Translations under genes and position numbers: made by a program
In this document: in pieces, positions 1 through 8,256 of the stretch
Position numbering within the stretch: the first letter of the stretch is position 1
Layout: each line of letters starts with the position of its first letter
NCBI GenBank assembly: GCA_934141145.1
Contig: CAKPCA010000004.1
Location: 6,656-70,655, forward strand
Reading direction: 5' to 3'
Length of the DNA: 64,000 nt
DNA from: an uncultured Bacilli bacterium
GTDB taxonomy: Bacteria > Bacillota_I > Bacilli_A > RF39 > UBA660
Notes under the pieces: model-generated
What the model saw: the letters and a program-made list of their open reading frames with translations, nothing else
Told to the model about the DNA's origin: nothing
The model's database searches: none

Positions 1-2817
1 ATCTTTTAAGATATTGTTGTTACTCTTTATTATAGGATTATAATTTAAATTATTTTTAAATGTATTTATATTAATATTATTATTTAATTTATATATTATT
101 TTTTTAGAACTATCATATGTATATTTATAAGTTATTGGTCTATTTTCTTTTTCCTTTACAGTAATATTATAAGTAGCCGTTTTATTCATTACTTTAGCAG
201 TTATAACAGCATTACCTATTCCTTTAGCAGTTACAACTCCGTTATTAATAGTTGCAACATTATTATTACTACTTGTCCATGTTACATTTTTATTATCAGT
301 TGTATTACTTGGATTATAAGACACTACTAGATTTTCTGTTTCACCTATATATTTTGTACCACTAGTTTTATTTAAGTTAATGCTTTTAAGTGGGTTTAAT
401 ATTACTTTTTCAATTACTTCATAATTAAATGTATTACTAATTCCTTCATATGTTATAGTAGCACTATAACTACCCACTTTATTTGTATTAAAATTAGTTA
501 TAGTATATTCATTATTACTAAGTTCTTTTCTATTTTTAGTATAATTAGCAATTACTTTTAAACCAGTTAAATCTACATTATCACCAACTGTATAAGTTGT
601 TTTATTTGGTGATGTAATACTTAAAGATAATAAACTATTATTTGATTCTTTATACTTTATATGAGTTATATCGTCTTTTATATATGAAATATATAATCTA
701 TTACCTATAGAAAATACACCACTATAATCTGCATTTACACCACTTGCAATATTATTTCCTTCCATTGTAACTTTATCGGATAATGAATAAACCATTAATA
801 CATTATCATTACTATATATATCAGTTGGATCTTTAATTGTTCTTAAATAAAGATTACCTTGTGATTTAAATAATTGTGGTAAATTATATGGAATTGTTTC
901 AGTTTTCTTTTTAAAATTAGTTCCATCAAATTCATATAATTCAATATCACCAGTATTTTTACCAGCAATAATTATTTTATTATTTAAATCTTTCGCATCA
1001 TATGAATTAACTAATATATCATTATTAATTTCTTTAAGAATATTATTACCATATTCATATATTTTTATCTTTTTAGTACTTGATTCTCTTACCATTAAAT
1101 ATATTTTAGTATTAATTGATAAAACTTTTGGATCACCAACAAATGAACCACTATAATAATTAGTTACTTTAGTTATATTATCATCTTTATATTTTAATAA
1201 TTCAGCATTATTATTGTCATACATATTAGCAATATATAATTCATTATTTATTACTTCAGTACTCATATAACCAGTTGAATAATTATATTCTGCTCTTTTT
1301 TTCCATACATTATTTTCTAAAGAATAAACACCTATTTTATTCCAACAACCATATATTAAATATAATTTATTATTAATTATTTTAAATTCCATTGTACTTG
1401 GAGATACATCACCAATAACAATATTAGTACCATTTGATATAGTACTCCAATTACCATTATCATAAACAGTAGTATATAATTTATTATTTGTTATTGAACC
1501 CACATATATTTTATTATTCATTTCTATAGATGTTTGAACTTTATAACCACTATTTTTATTAATATCATCATATTTTAATTCATTCCAAACATCTAAATCA
1601 TCTTTATTTGGAATACTTACATTTAATGTAATACTGTTTGAACTTGATGAACCTATTTCACTAAGTACTATACCTGAATTAGTTCCATCACTATATAATA
1701 ATGCTTTATCTTTACTATTTAAATCACTATTACCTACAGTTGTTCTACCAAGTTCTTTAGAAAAAACTGTATTATAAACTGCTGAAGATGGAGTACTATT
1801 TAAAGCAAAAGAATTATCTCTATATACATATACACCATATGAACCAAATTTATTACTTAAACCAGTTATTGTTGTATTAATTCTATATACAATAACACCA
1901 CTATTACTTATACTTCTGTCTATCTTATCAAATAAAGTTGGTTTCTTTCTATATTCTACAACAAAAAATTCATAATCATTTAATGGTGATTTAATTATAT
2001 ATGCTTGATTACCATCTTTATTATCTTGAGTATTTAATGTAATAGTTCCAGATTTAGTAATTTCATCAATACTAAGCCAATTTGTAAAATAACTTCTTAA
2101 ATAAGCAAGTGAATATGGAGGTGGTGAAATAACATTACCCATAATATCCCAAGTAAATACTGGATAATCATTATTACTATTATATAAATCAGGATAACCT
2201 AAAGAATGCATAAATTCATGAATAATAACAGAACTCTTAGTATTTCTAATTGAATATGTATTAAGCATATTATAAGTACCTAAAGACTTATTAGATAATG
2301 TTATATCATTACCACCAGGATAATCACTCTTATGAGATACAAGAGATGAATTAGAACCAGCATTATCAGCTTTATTCCTTAAAATAATAGTTAAATTATC
2401 AACAATACCATCATTATCATAATCAATTGTTCCACTAACATTTGGATATTTTTTTAAAACATCACTAATAATAATTGAATCATAATTAGAATTATTCGCA
2501 TCATCTTCTGTAATACTAAGTTCAATTGGAATAAAAGTACTATCATTTATTTGAGGAAATAAATTATATAAATGAAAATTATTATAAGATATATTCTCTA
2601 AATAATTCTTAACACTAGTTTCACTAGAACCATTATAATACTCCATTATAGTTTTATAATTATCTTCCATATATTTTTTACCCTCTAAATCACCATTAAA
2701 ATATGTAAAAAATACTACGTTAGCATAATTTCTTTCATTATTAACACTTTTAGCATATATATTACTAGGAAATAATAATATAATTATCATAATTAATATA
2801 CATAAAAACTTCTTCAT
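1..2817 (-). CDS. Secreted M6-family metalloprotease with bacterial Ig-like domains (C-terminus off window)
   Basis: The frame is open from the ATG at 2817 to the window edge (939 codons), so the C-terminus is missing. Residues 1-22 form a signal peptide ending SNIYA. The motif HEFMHSLGYPD (HEFMH at 2206-2220, first His about residue 200) is the HExxHxxGxxD zinc site of M6 (immune inhibitor A type) peptidases. A long middle region has repeated short blocks such as NKLYLIYG and GNLYLRT that suggest a beta-propeller-like fold. Residues about 730-800 resemble a Big_3 Ig domain (YTVGDNVDLTGLKV) and about 808-880 a Big_2 domain (TWTSSNNNVATI). Likely an exported protease or adhesin anchored through its missing C-terminus. 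Family assignment is firm; the substrate is unknown. Confidence 0.85.
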   Translation of the reverse strand, partial: MKKFLCILIMIIILLFPSNIYAKSVNNERNYANVVFFTYFNGDLEGKKYMEDNYKTIMEYYNGSSETSVKNYLENISYNNFHLYNLFPQINDSTFIPIELSITEDDANNSNYDSIIISDVLKKYPNVSGTIDYDNDGIVDNLTIILRNKADNAGSNSSLVSHKSDYPGGNDITLSNKSLGTYNMLNTYSIRNTKSSVIIHEFMHSLGYPDLYNSNNDYPVFTWDIMGNVISPPPYSLAYLRSYFTNWLSIDEITKSGTITLNTQDNKDGNQAYIIKSPLNDYEFFVVEYRKKPTLFDKIDRSISNSGVIVYRINTTITGLSNKFGSYGVYVYRDNSFALNSTPSSAVYNTVFSKELGRTTVGNSDLNSKDKALLYSDGTNSGIVLSEIGSSSSNSITLNVSIPNKDDLDVWNELKYDDINKNSGYKVQTSIEMNNKIYVGSITNNKLYTTVYDNGNWSTISNGTNIVIGDVSPSTMEFKIINNKLYLIYGCWNKIGVYSLENNVWKKRAEYNYSTGYMSTEVINNELYIANMYDNNNAELLKYKDDNITKVTNYYSGSFVGDPKVLSINTKIYLMVRESSTKKIKIYEYGNNILKEINNDILVNSYDAKDLNNKIIIAGKNTGDIELYEFDGTNFKKKTETIPYNLPQLFKSQGNLYLRTIKDPTDIYSNDNVLMVYSLSDKVTMEGNNIASGVNADYSGVFSIGNRLYISYIKDDITHIKYKESNNSLLSLSITSPNKTTYTVGDNVDLTGLKVIANYTKNRKELSNNEYTITNFNTNKVGSYSATITYEGISNTFNYEVIEKVILNPLKSINLNKTSGTKYIGETENLVVSYNPSNTTDNKNVTWTSSNNNVATINNGVVTAKGIGNAVITAKVMNKTATYNITVKEKENRPITYKYTYDSSKKIIYKLNNNININTFKNNLNYNPIIKSNNNILKD

Positions 2818-3058
2818 AAAACACCTACTACATCTTTTAATAATTATAACAAATATATTTTAAATTTTTAATAGTTAATATAAAAAAATCAAGTTATTTT
2901 TACTTAATTTTTGATTAAATGTAAGTATTTGGAAATATTTTAAAATAAATATACTAAAATAAGCAGATTTTCTAACTGAATAAAATGAATATCTAATTAA
3001 ATTTTTTTAATACTATTACATTTAATAATATTTTTTACATTTTAATCACTTATAATAA

Positions 3059-3245
3059 CTAAATTACTTCATTTTTGTGATATTTAATAATTATATCATC
3101 TGTTATTTCTTTATTATAAAGTTCTCCTTCACCTGATTTTGACCATGGACTAGATTTACTATGAACTAATCTTACTAATTCAGATGTAAATAAATTACCA
3201 TATTTATCTAACGTCTTATCAATACTAATCACTTTTTCATACCAT
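3059..3245 (-). pseudogene. C-terminal remnant of a DUF4065/Panacea (SocA-like) antitoxin
   Basis: On the minus strand an open stretch ends at TAG 3059-3061 and encodes about 61 residues including KYGNLFTSELVRLVHS and SPWSKSGEGE, followed by ITDDIIIKYHK. This is the pattern of the C-terminal half of DUF4065/Panacea domains (YG..s..eL..lTH...pW, then a helix that ends the domain). No start codon or N-terminal half is present; homology stops exactly where the transposase remnant on the other strand begins (about 3245). I read it as the tail of an antitoxin gene destroyed by an insertion. The 240 bases between it and the protease start hold no gene that I can see. Confidence 0.55.
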
Positions 3246-3937
3246 CTTTAGAAGATATAATTCTACTTCTAACTGACATAAGTTTCAATCCATTAGAGGA
3301 TAAAATTGAATTGTCTGGCGAAATACAGTCAGATGAAAAATATTTTTCTATAAATTTAAAAGGAACTAGCTCTAATTAAATGCCAAGATTTTCAAAGAAA
3401 AGAACATCAACTTCTTCATTATATAGAGGAATAAATCATCATAAAATATGTGTTGTGTCTAGTATAGATGAAAAAGATAATTTATTATTAAAGATAACTG
3501 GACTTGGTAGATGTACTACTGAAATGTTAGAAAACATTTTAGGTAAAAAATTAAAGAATGCAAAATCTATAAATGTTGATAGTGCAAGTGCATATCAAGA
3601 ATTTTGTTTAAAGCATAATTTGAAATTAAATGCAGTGCCATCTGGATTTCATAGTAATGGACAAATTAATATTTCAGAAATAAATGGAGTCCATTCGCAG
3701 TTAGAAGTTTGATTAAGCAAATTTAGAGGTGTATCAACAAGATATTTACAAGAATATTTAAACTGGTTTACATATATATTTATCATAAAAAAAAGATTCA
3801 ATTTAAATAAATTAAAAACTGAATCTTATTCTAATATAATAATTGATAACAATTATATTAATTCAAATAAAATATTTTCTATGGAAATGCCTATTGACTT
3901 AAATATTGTATATGCTGAATATGCCAATCAGTCATAA
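3245..3937 (+). pseudogene. IS1595-family (ISXO2-like) transposase remnant with two nonsense codons
   Basis: One reading frame from 3245 to the TAA at 3935-3937 encodes an IS1595-type catalytic domain interrupted only by TAA at 3377-3379 and TGA at 3710-3712. Landmarks are GEIQSDEKYFS (first Asp), MPRFSKKR, the block around NVDSASAY (second Asp), NGVHSQLE and FRGVSTRYLQEYLNWF, in the family order. The TGA falls where relatives carry Trp and the TAA where Lys would fit, so both look like point mutations. The N-terminal zinc-ribbon part is missing and I see no terminal inverted repeats. The element is dead; the 110-residue open piece at 3380-3712 should not be annotated as an intact gene. Confidence 0.75.
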
Positions 3938-4022
3938 TATTTAACACAACCTTCTAAAAAAAATATTATTATAACATCCTGTGCAATATATAATAATATA
4001 AAACAATATATATTGCTATACT

Positions 4023-5804
4023 CTATTTTAAATTATTATCTTTTAAATATTCTCTTAAAGATTGCACTACTTCTTCTGGAAGTACTTTTTTTAATTCTTC
4101 ATCACTAGCATTTTTTATACCTGTTAAATTTTTAAATTCTTTAATTAATGCTTTTCTTCTTTTTTCACCTATTCCAGGAATATTATCTAGTACTGATGAA
4201 AGTGATCCTTTACTTCTTATTTCTTTATGATAACTAATTGCAAATCTATGAACTTCTTCACTTATTTTTTCTAAGAAATGAAATAAATTACTATCTTTTT
4301 CTATTTCTATTTCTTTTTCATCTGAAACAAGTGCACATATTCTATGTTTATCATTCTTTTGCAGACCATAAACCGGTATATCTAAGCATAAATTATCAAG
4401 TATTTCCTTACATGCATTTATTTGAATAAGTCCACCATCAACTAATATTAAATCCGGTTTAATTAAATTATCATTAATAACTCTTGAGTATCTTCTTTCT
4501 ATTACTTCTTGCATTAAATGATAATCATCTTTTGCGTCACCCTTTATTTTATACTTTCTATAATCTTTTTTACTTGCTCTTCCATCTACAAATACAACCA
4601 TACCACTTACAGTATAAGTACCAAATAAATGTGAGTTATCAAATGATTCAATCCTATGAATAGTAAATCCTAACTTTTTACTTAATTCTTCATTTGCTTT
4701 TACACTTCTGTCTAAATCATTTTTAATTAAATCAAATTTTTCCATTATCTTTATTTTAGCATTTTCTTCTGCCATATCTATTAAATGCTTTTTAGGTCCC
4801 TTACTTGGAGATAATACTTTTACACCTAGTGCATCTGATAAAAGATCTAAATCTAAAAAATCTGGAACAAGAATTTCTTTTGGTAAATCATTATTTTCAT
4901 AAAACGATAATATAAAGTTATTTAAACATTCTTCTTTTTCTTCATTTTGTTCATAAATATAACTATTTCTTTCAACTAGCCTACCACTTCTAGAATGAAA
5001 TACCTGCATAGATATATACCCCTTATATTCATAAGCATTAAATATATCTCTATTTACATTATCAGTTAAATCTATTTTTTGTTTTTCAAGTACTTTATCT
5101 ATATAATCTAATAATTCTTTTATTTCTCCTGCCTTTTCAAAATTTAATTTTTCTGATGCATCATACATATCTTTTTTTAACTTAATTACTATATCATTAT
5201 AATTACCATTTAAAAATGATGTTATTTCTTTTACCATTTCTTCACATTTTTCTTTATCTACATTTTTAGTACAATATCCAAGACACTCACCTATATGATA
5301 ATATAAACATGGTTTATCAGGAAATGTTTTACATTTTCTAAGAGGATATATTCTATTTAACATATTTACAATACTTCTTGCAGCATATGAACTAGGATAT
5401 GGTCCAAATAATTTAACATTTTTTTTTACTCTTTTATGTCTTGGTCTTACAATATCAAGTTTTGGATATGGAATAGTTGTAAGCGCTATATATGGATATG
5501 ATTTATCATCTCTAAAAATAATATTATATTTAGGATCATATTTCTTTATTAAATTAATTTCTAAAAGAAATGCCTCTTTTTCTGATTCTGTAACTATATA
5601 CTCAAATGTTGATATATTTGAAACAAGTGCTTTTGTTTTACCTGTTTTTTCTCCTCTAAAATAACTACTTACTCTATTTTTAAGTATTTTTGCTTTACCT
5701 ACATAAATAACCTTGCCTGTATTATCTTTCATAAGATAACATCCTGGTTTTCTAGGTAATAATGCAAGTTTACTTTGTATATGTTTTTTTGTATTTTCAT
5801 CCAT
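4023..5804 (-). CDS. uvrC: UvrABC excinuclease subunit C
   Basis: Nucleotide-excision-repair endonuclease that makes both incisions around a UvrB-bound lesion. The protein (593 residues, normal for the family) has an N-terminal GIY-YIG nuclease domain (GCYLMKDNTGKVIYVGKA), a UVR UvrB-binding motif near residue 200 (LNFEKAGEIKELL), an RNase H-like second nuclease domain (FDNSHLFGTYTVSGMVVF, LILVDGG) and C-terminal helix-hairpin-helices (NIPGIGEKRRKALI). I chose the ATG at 5804 over the one at 5813 because AGAAGGA lies nine bases before it but directly abuts the upstream ATG. It is transcribed divergently from the YigZ gene. Confidence 0.95.
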   Translation of the reverse strand: MDENTKKHIQSKLALLPRKPGCYLMKDNTGKVIYVGKAKILKNRVSSYFRGEKTGKTKALVSNISTFEYIVTESEKEAFLLEINLIKKYDPKYNIIFRDDKSYPYIALTTIPYPKLDIVRPRHKRVKKNVKLFGPYPSSYAARSIVNMLNRIYPLRKCKTFPDKPCLYYHIGECLGYCTKNVDKEKCEEMVKEITSFLNGNYNDIVIKLKKDMYDASEKLNFEKAGEIKELLDYIDKVLEKQKIDLTDNVNRDIFNAYEYKGYISMQVFHSRSGRLVERNSYIYEQNEEKEECLNNFILSFYENNDLPKEILVPDFLDLDLLSDALGVKVLSPSKGPKKHLIDMAEENAKIKIMEKFDLIKNDLDRSVKANEELSKKLGFTIHRIESFDNSHLFGTYTVSGMVVFVDGRASKKDYRKYKIKGDAKDDYHLMQEVIERRYSRVINDNLIKPDLILVDGGLIQINACKEILDNLCLDIPVYGLQKNDKHRICALVSDEKEIEIEKDSNLFHFLEKISEEVHRFAISYHKEIRSKGSLSSVLDNIPGIGEKRRKALIKEFKNLTGIKNASDEELKKVLPEEVVQSLREYLKDNNLK

Positions 5805-5875
5805 ATTAATCATTCCTTCTAAATTATTTTACCATATTTTTATAAATTATAGTATAATTGTTTTAGGTGAAAAGA

Positions 5876-6256
5876 ATGTATATTATAGATAAAAATGCTG
5901 AAAATGAAATAGTTATTAAAAAATCAAGATTTATTACAAAACTATATTATATTGAAAACACAAATAAAGTTAATGATATTATTAATGAACTAAAAAAAGA
6001 ATACAAAAAATGTACTCATATTTGTTACTCATATATTATAGGACCAAATGCTAAAGCAGTTGATGATGGTGAACCATCTGGTACAGCTGGTAAACCTATT
6101 TTAAATGTACTTCAAAAAAAAGATATGACTAATGTTTTATGTGTTGTTATTAGATATTTTGGTGGAATTAAACTTGGTGCTGGCGGTCTTGTTAGAGCAT
6201 ATACTAAAAGTGCATCTGAAGTAATTAAGTTAGTTAATTTAATAGAAAAAGATTAA
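5876..6256 (+). CDS. yigZ: YigZ/IMPACT family protein, short form lacking the C-terminal domain
   Basis: UPF0029/YigZ family, related to eukaryotic IMPACT; no firm enzymatic role. The signature is complete: KKSRFITKLYYIE at the start, DDGEPSGTAGKPIL in the middle and VVIRYFGGIKLGAGGLVRAY near the end. The protein is 126 residues, against roughly 210 for the usual two-domain form, so the C-terminal ferredoxin-like domain is absent; it ends in a tidy terminator rather than debris. The ATG at 5876 is preferred over the GTG at 5867 because AGGTG precedes it by six bases. A TATAAT box lies at about 5853-5858. Confidence 0.85.
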   Translation: MYIIDKNAENEIVIKKSRFITKLYYIENTNKVNDIINELKKEYKKCTHICYSYIIGPNAKAVDDGEPSGTAGKPILNVLQKKDMTNVLCVVIRYFGGIKLGAGGLVRAYTKSASEVIKLVNLIEKD

Positions 6257-6272
6257 AAATCTTTTTCTATTT
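6244..6272. terminator. Bidirectional terminator between yigZ and the holin-like gene
   Basis: Ten-base arms AGAAAAAGAT and ATCTTTTTCT flank a five-base loop. The convergent genes overlap within it, so one hairpin serves both. Confidence 0.7.
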
Positions 6273-6495
6273 CTTTATTATAATTATAATTTGATAAACC
6301 AGTTATTGCACCTAGAAATGATGCAAATAATGATATAGTTCCTACAATCATTGTTGGATCAAAGTTATATAGTTTACCAAGTCCAATAATCAATGTAATA
6401 GTAGGTGCTACACCTGTAAATAATATCCATTTAATCACATTATATACTTTATCTTTAAATTTAAAAGTTTTTAATGTTTCTACTATTGATTTCAT
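6253..6495 (-). CDS. Small holin-like membrane protein (phage Dp-1 holin family)
   Basis: An 80-residue protein with a basic N-terminus and two hydrophobic stretches (about 24-43 and 50-69). The pattern VIKWILFTGVAPTITLI, then IGLGKLYNF, then FLGAITGLSNYNYNK fits the Dp-1-type holin family, whose members end in an ISS.NYNK-like motif. GGGAGAGTG precedes the ATG at 6495 by five bases. No lysin, portal or tail gene is nearby, so it is an orphan: a prophage relic or a host protein with a recruited holin fold. The assignment rests on pattern only. Confidence 0.55.
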   Translation of the reverse strand: MKSIVETLKTFKFKDKVYNVIKWILFTGVAPTITLIIGLGKLYNFDPTMIVGTISLFASFLGAITGLSNYNYNKEIEKDF

Positions 6496-6615
6496 TTTTT
6501 CACTCTCCCTCTATTCTAATTTATTCTATATTTTATCTTGTTGATTAAGAAAACAACCCTTTTTTATATTAATTAACAACAATATTTTAAATAATATTTT
6601 ATATACCTAAATCAC

Positions 6616-6648
6616 AAAAAAATGTCAATTTTACAATTGACATTTTTT
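6616..6648 (-). terminator. Hairpin after the 171-residue unknown gene
   Basis: Perfect arms AATGTCAATT and AATTGACATT with a four-base loop and A/T runs on both sides. The gene's stop codon (6647-6649) lies at the base of the hairpin. Confidence 0.7.
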
Positions 6649-7162
6649 AATACATACCATATATTTTGTTATATGATACATAATCACTAGCAGATATCAT
6701 TTGACCTTTACAAATTTTTATAAAACTATTAATATCATATTCTTCTTGTTCAGATTTTTTTTGTTTTTTAAATAAATTATAGACTACTCTCGACACTGAA
6801 AAATTAATTTCTGGATTAATTTTAATAAATTCATTATAATTTTCACCTATAACAAAATCTTTATCATATATATTTTTTGAATAATTTGCAACTTTTATAA
6901 AGGCATTAAAAATTATTTGCATTTCTTCTGAATCTTGCTTACCCATTTTTTTTAATTTTTTTATTTTATCAAGCAAAATCAATATTGTATAATCCTTTGC
7001 ACACTCAAATCCTCTTATAAAATCTATCCCTTTATTTAATTCAAAATGCAAATCATTACTTATCTGTTTTACTAAATTTGGTATTTCTATATCATCAACT
7101 AAACTAGAATTAAATGAACAATTAATAATTTCTTCTAGAAAATCTTCTGATTCTTTTCTCAT
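6647..7162 (-). CDS. Hypothetical protein, 171 residues, all-helical
   Basis: I do not recognise this protein. It is soluble and predicted helical, with no signal peptide, membrane segment or cysteine motif. The middle part (KKLKKMGKQDSEEMQIIFNAF) and the C-terminus (FKKQKKSEQEEYDINSFIKI) are strongly charged. GGGGGAAAAATTAT precedes the ATG at 7162. It sits 86 bases downstream of the amidoligase gene on the same strand and has its own terminator, so the two could be cotranscribed. A partner role for the amidoligase is possible but rests only on position. Confidence 0.6.
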   Translation of the reverse strand: MRKESEDFLEEIINCSFNSSLVDDIEIPNLVKQISNDLHFELNKGIDFIRGFECAKDYTILILLDKIKKLKKMGKQDSEEMQIIFNAFIKVANYSKNIYDKDFVIGENYNEFIKINPEINFSVSRVVYNLFKKQKKSEQEEYDINSFIKICKGQMISASDYVSYNKIYGMY

Positions 7163-7248
7163 ATAATTTTTCCCCCTTTAAATATACAATCATATTAACA
7201 TATTTAATTGAATAAGTCAATTTTTAAATAACTTTATGTAGATACTTT

Positions 7249-8172
7249 TTACTCTTTTATATATTGTTTCATAAAATAATCTTTATCTAAATCGTCATCA
7301 AATATAATATCTGAAAAAATAATTGCGTCATCTAAATTTATATTTCTATACATTTCTAATGATGTTCTTTTATTTTTTAAATCTTCTATTCTATAATCTA
7401 AATACTCAATATCTATATCTTTCTTTGCTGATAATAGTAATCTACAGAATAAATTTATCTCATTTTGCACTACTATAGGATCTATTGTTCCATTGCACAT
7501 TCTAAATTCTATTGTATTAGTTGATCCTATACCATGTGGTATATTTTGAAAATTTATTCCTCTTTCTTTTGCTTTAATTACATTATTTATGTCATTTATT
7601 AATTCATAAAAATCATTACCATCATCATTTTTTAAAATATCAATTAATATATTTCTAGAATCCTTTGCATAAGTTTTAAGTGCTTCTCTTTCTCTTAATC
7701 CGTTATATCCAAATTTATATATTACATGCTCAAATACTATGTATAATTTTAAAAATTTAACCAATACGTCATAATCATTATTAAATACATCTTTTGATAC
7801 ATGACAATGTAATCCTACTCTGTCATCAACTGTTGCATGATACTTTCTTAATGCATTACATACCTTTTTTATTTCTTTATATGAATTTGGTGTATTAGTA
7901 AAAACAGGAGTAGTTACTTCACCACCATATATTACCCCTTTTTTTGAGTAAGAAAAATTACCATCAATATGAAAATGCCATTTTTCATAGTTTACATAAT
8001 CAAGATTCTCTTCTAAACGATTAAGTATTCTTAAAATTTTATTATTTGGTGCATTACAATACTCCATTTCTACACCAAACGTTAAATCATCTTTAAAATT
8101 TAATTTTTCTCTATACTCAAATTTTAATTTTTTTAAATACTCAACATATTGTTCTTTCTCTAGTAAATTCAT
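7249..8172 (-). CDS. Amidoligase-family (COOH-NH2 ligase type) protein
   Basis: The 307-residue protein fits the Amidoligase_2 family, glutamine-synthetase-fold enzymes that form amide bonds between carboxyl and amino groups using ATP. Visible motifs are DLTFGVEMEYCNA near residue 30 (metal-binding Glu residues), KWHFHIDGNFS near 65, GGEVTTPVF near 82, VGLHCHVSKD near 120 and STNTIEFRMCNGTID near 225. The substrate is unknown. Relatives often travel with small modifying genes in phage or peptide-modification clusters; here the only neighbours are an unknown helical protein and a holin-like gene. GGGGATTACT provides the ribosome site before ATG 8172. Confidence 0.75.
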   Translation of the reverse strand: MNLLEKEQYVEYLKKLKFEYREKLNFKDDLTFGVEMEYCNAPNNKILRILNRLEENLDYVNYEKWHFHIDGNFSYSKKGVIYGGEVTTPVFTNTPNSYKEIKKVCNALRKYHATVDDRVGLHCHVSKDVFNNDYDVLVKFLKLYIVFEHVIYKFGYNGLREREALKTYAKDSRNILIDILKNDDGNDFYELINDINNVIKAKERGINFQNIPHGIGSTNTIEFRMCNGTIDPIVVQNEINLFCRLLLSAKKDIDIEYLDYRIEDLKNKRTSLEMYRNINLDDAIIFSDIIFDDDLDKDYFMKQYIKE

Positions 8173-8228
8173 AGTAATCCCCTTTAATTAGTGCAAGTAT
8201 ATTACCATAAATATAAAAAATATGCAAA

Positions 8229-8256
8229 TAAAAAGGATTTTTCTAAAATCCCTTTT
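8229..8256 (-). terminator. Terminator of the smc-pilin operon
   Basis: On the minus strand AAAAGGGATTTT and AAAATCCTTTT pair around a short loop, followed by TTTATTTGC. The pilin-like gene's stop overlaps the hairpin. Confidence 0.65.

Noticed and set aside
3377..3712. TGA at a conserved Trp position in the transposase, hinting at a code in which TGA means Trp
   Set aside because: sigG, yidD and the recombinase end at TGA where the family ends, conserved Trp residues are TGG, and the same transposase also has an internal TAA. It is a nonsense mutation.
6253..6495. Prophage at the holin-like gene
   Set aside because: No phage structural, replication or integration genes lie within several kilobases, so only an orphan protein is reported.
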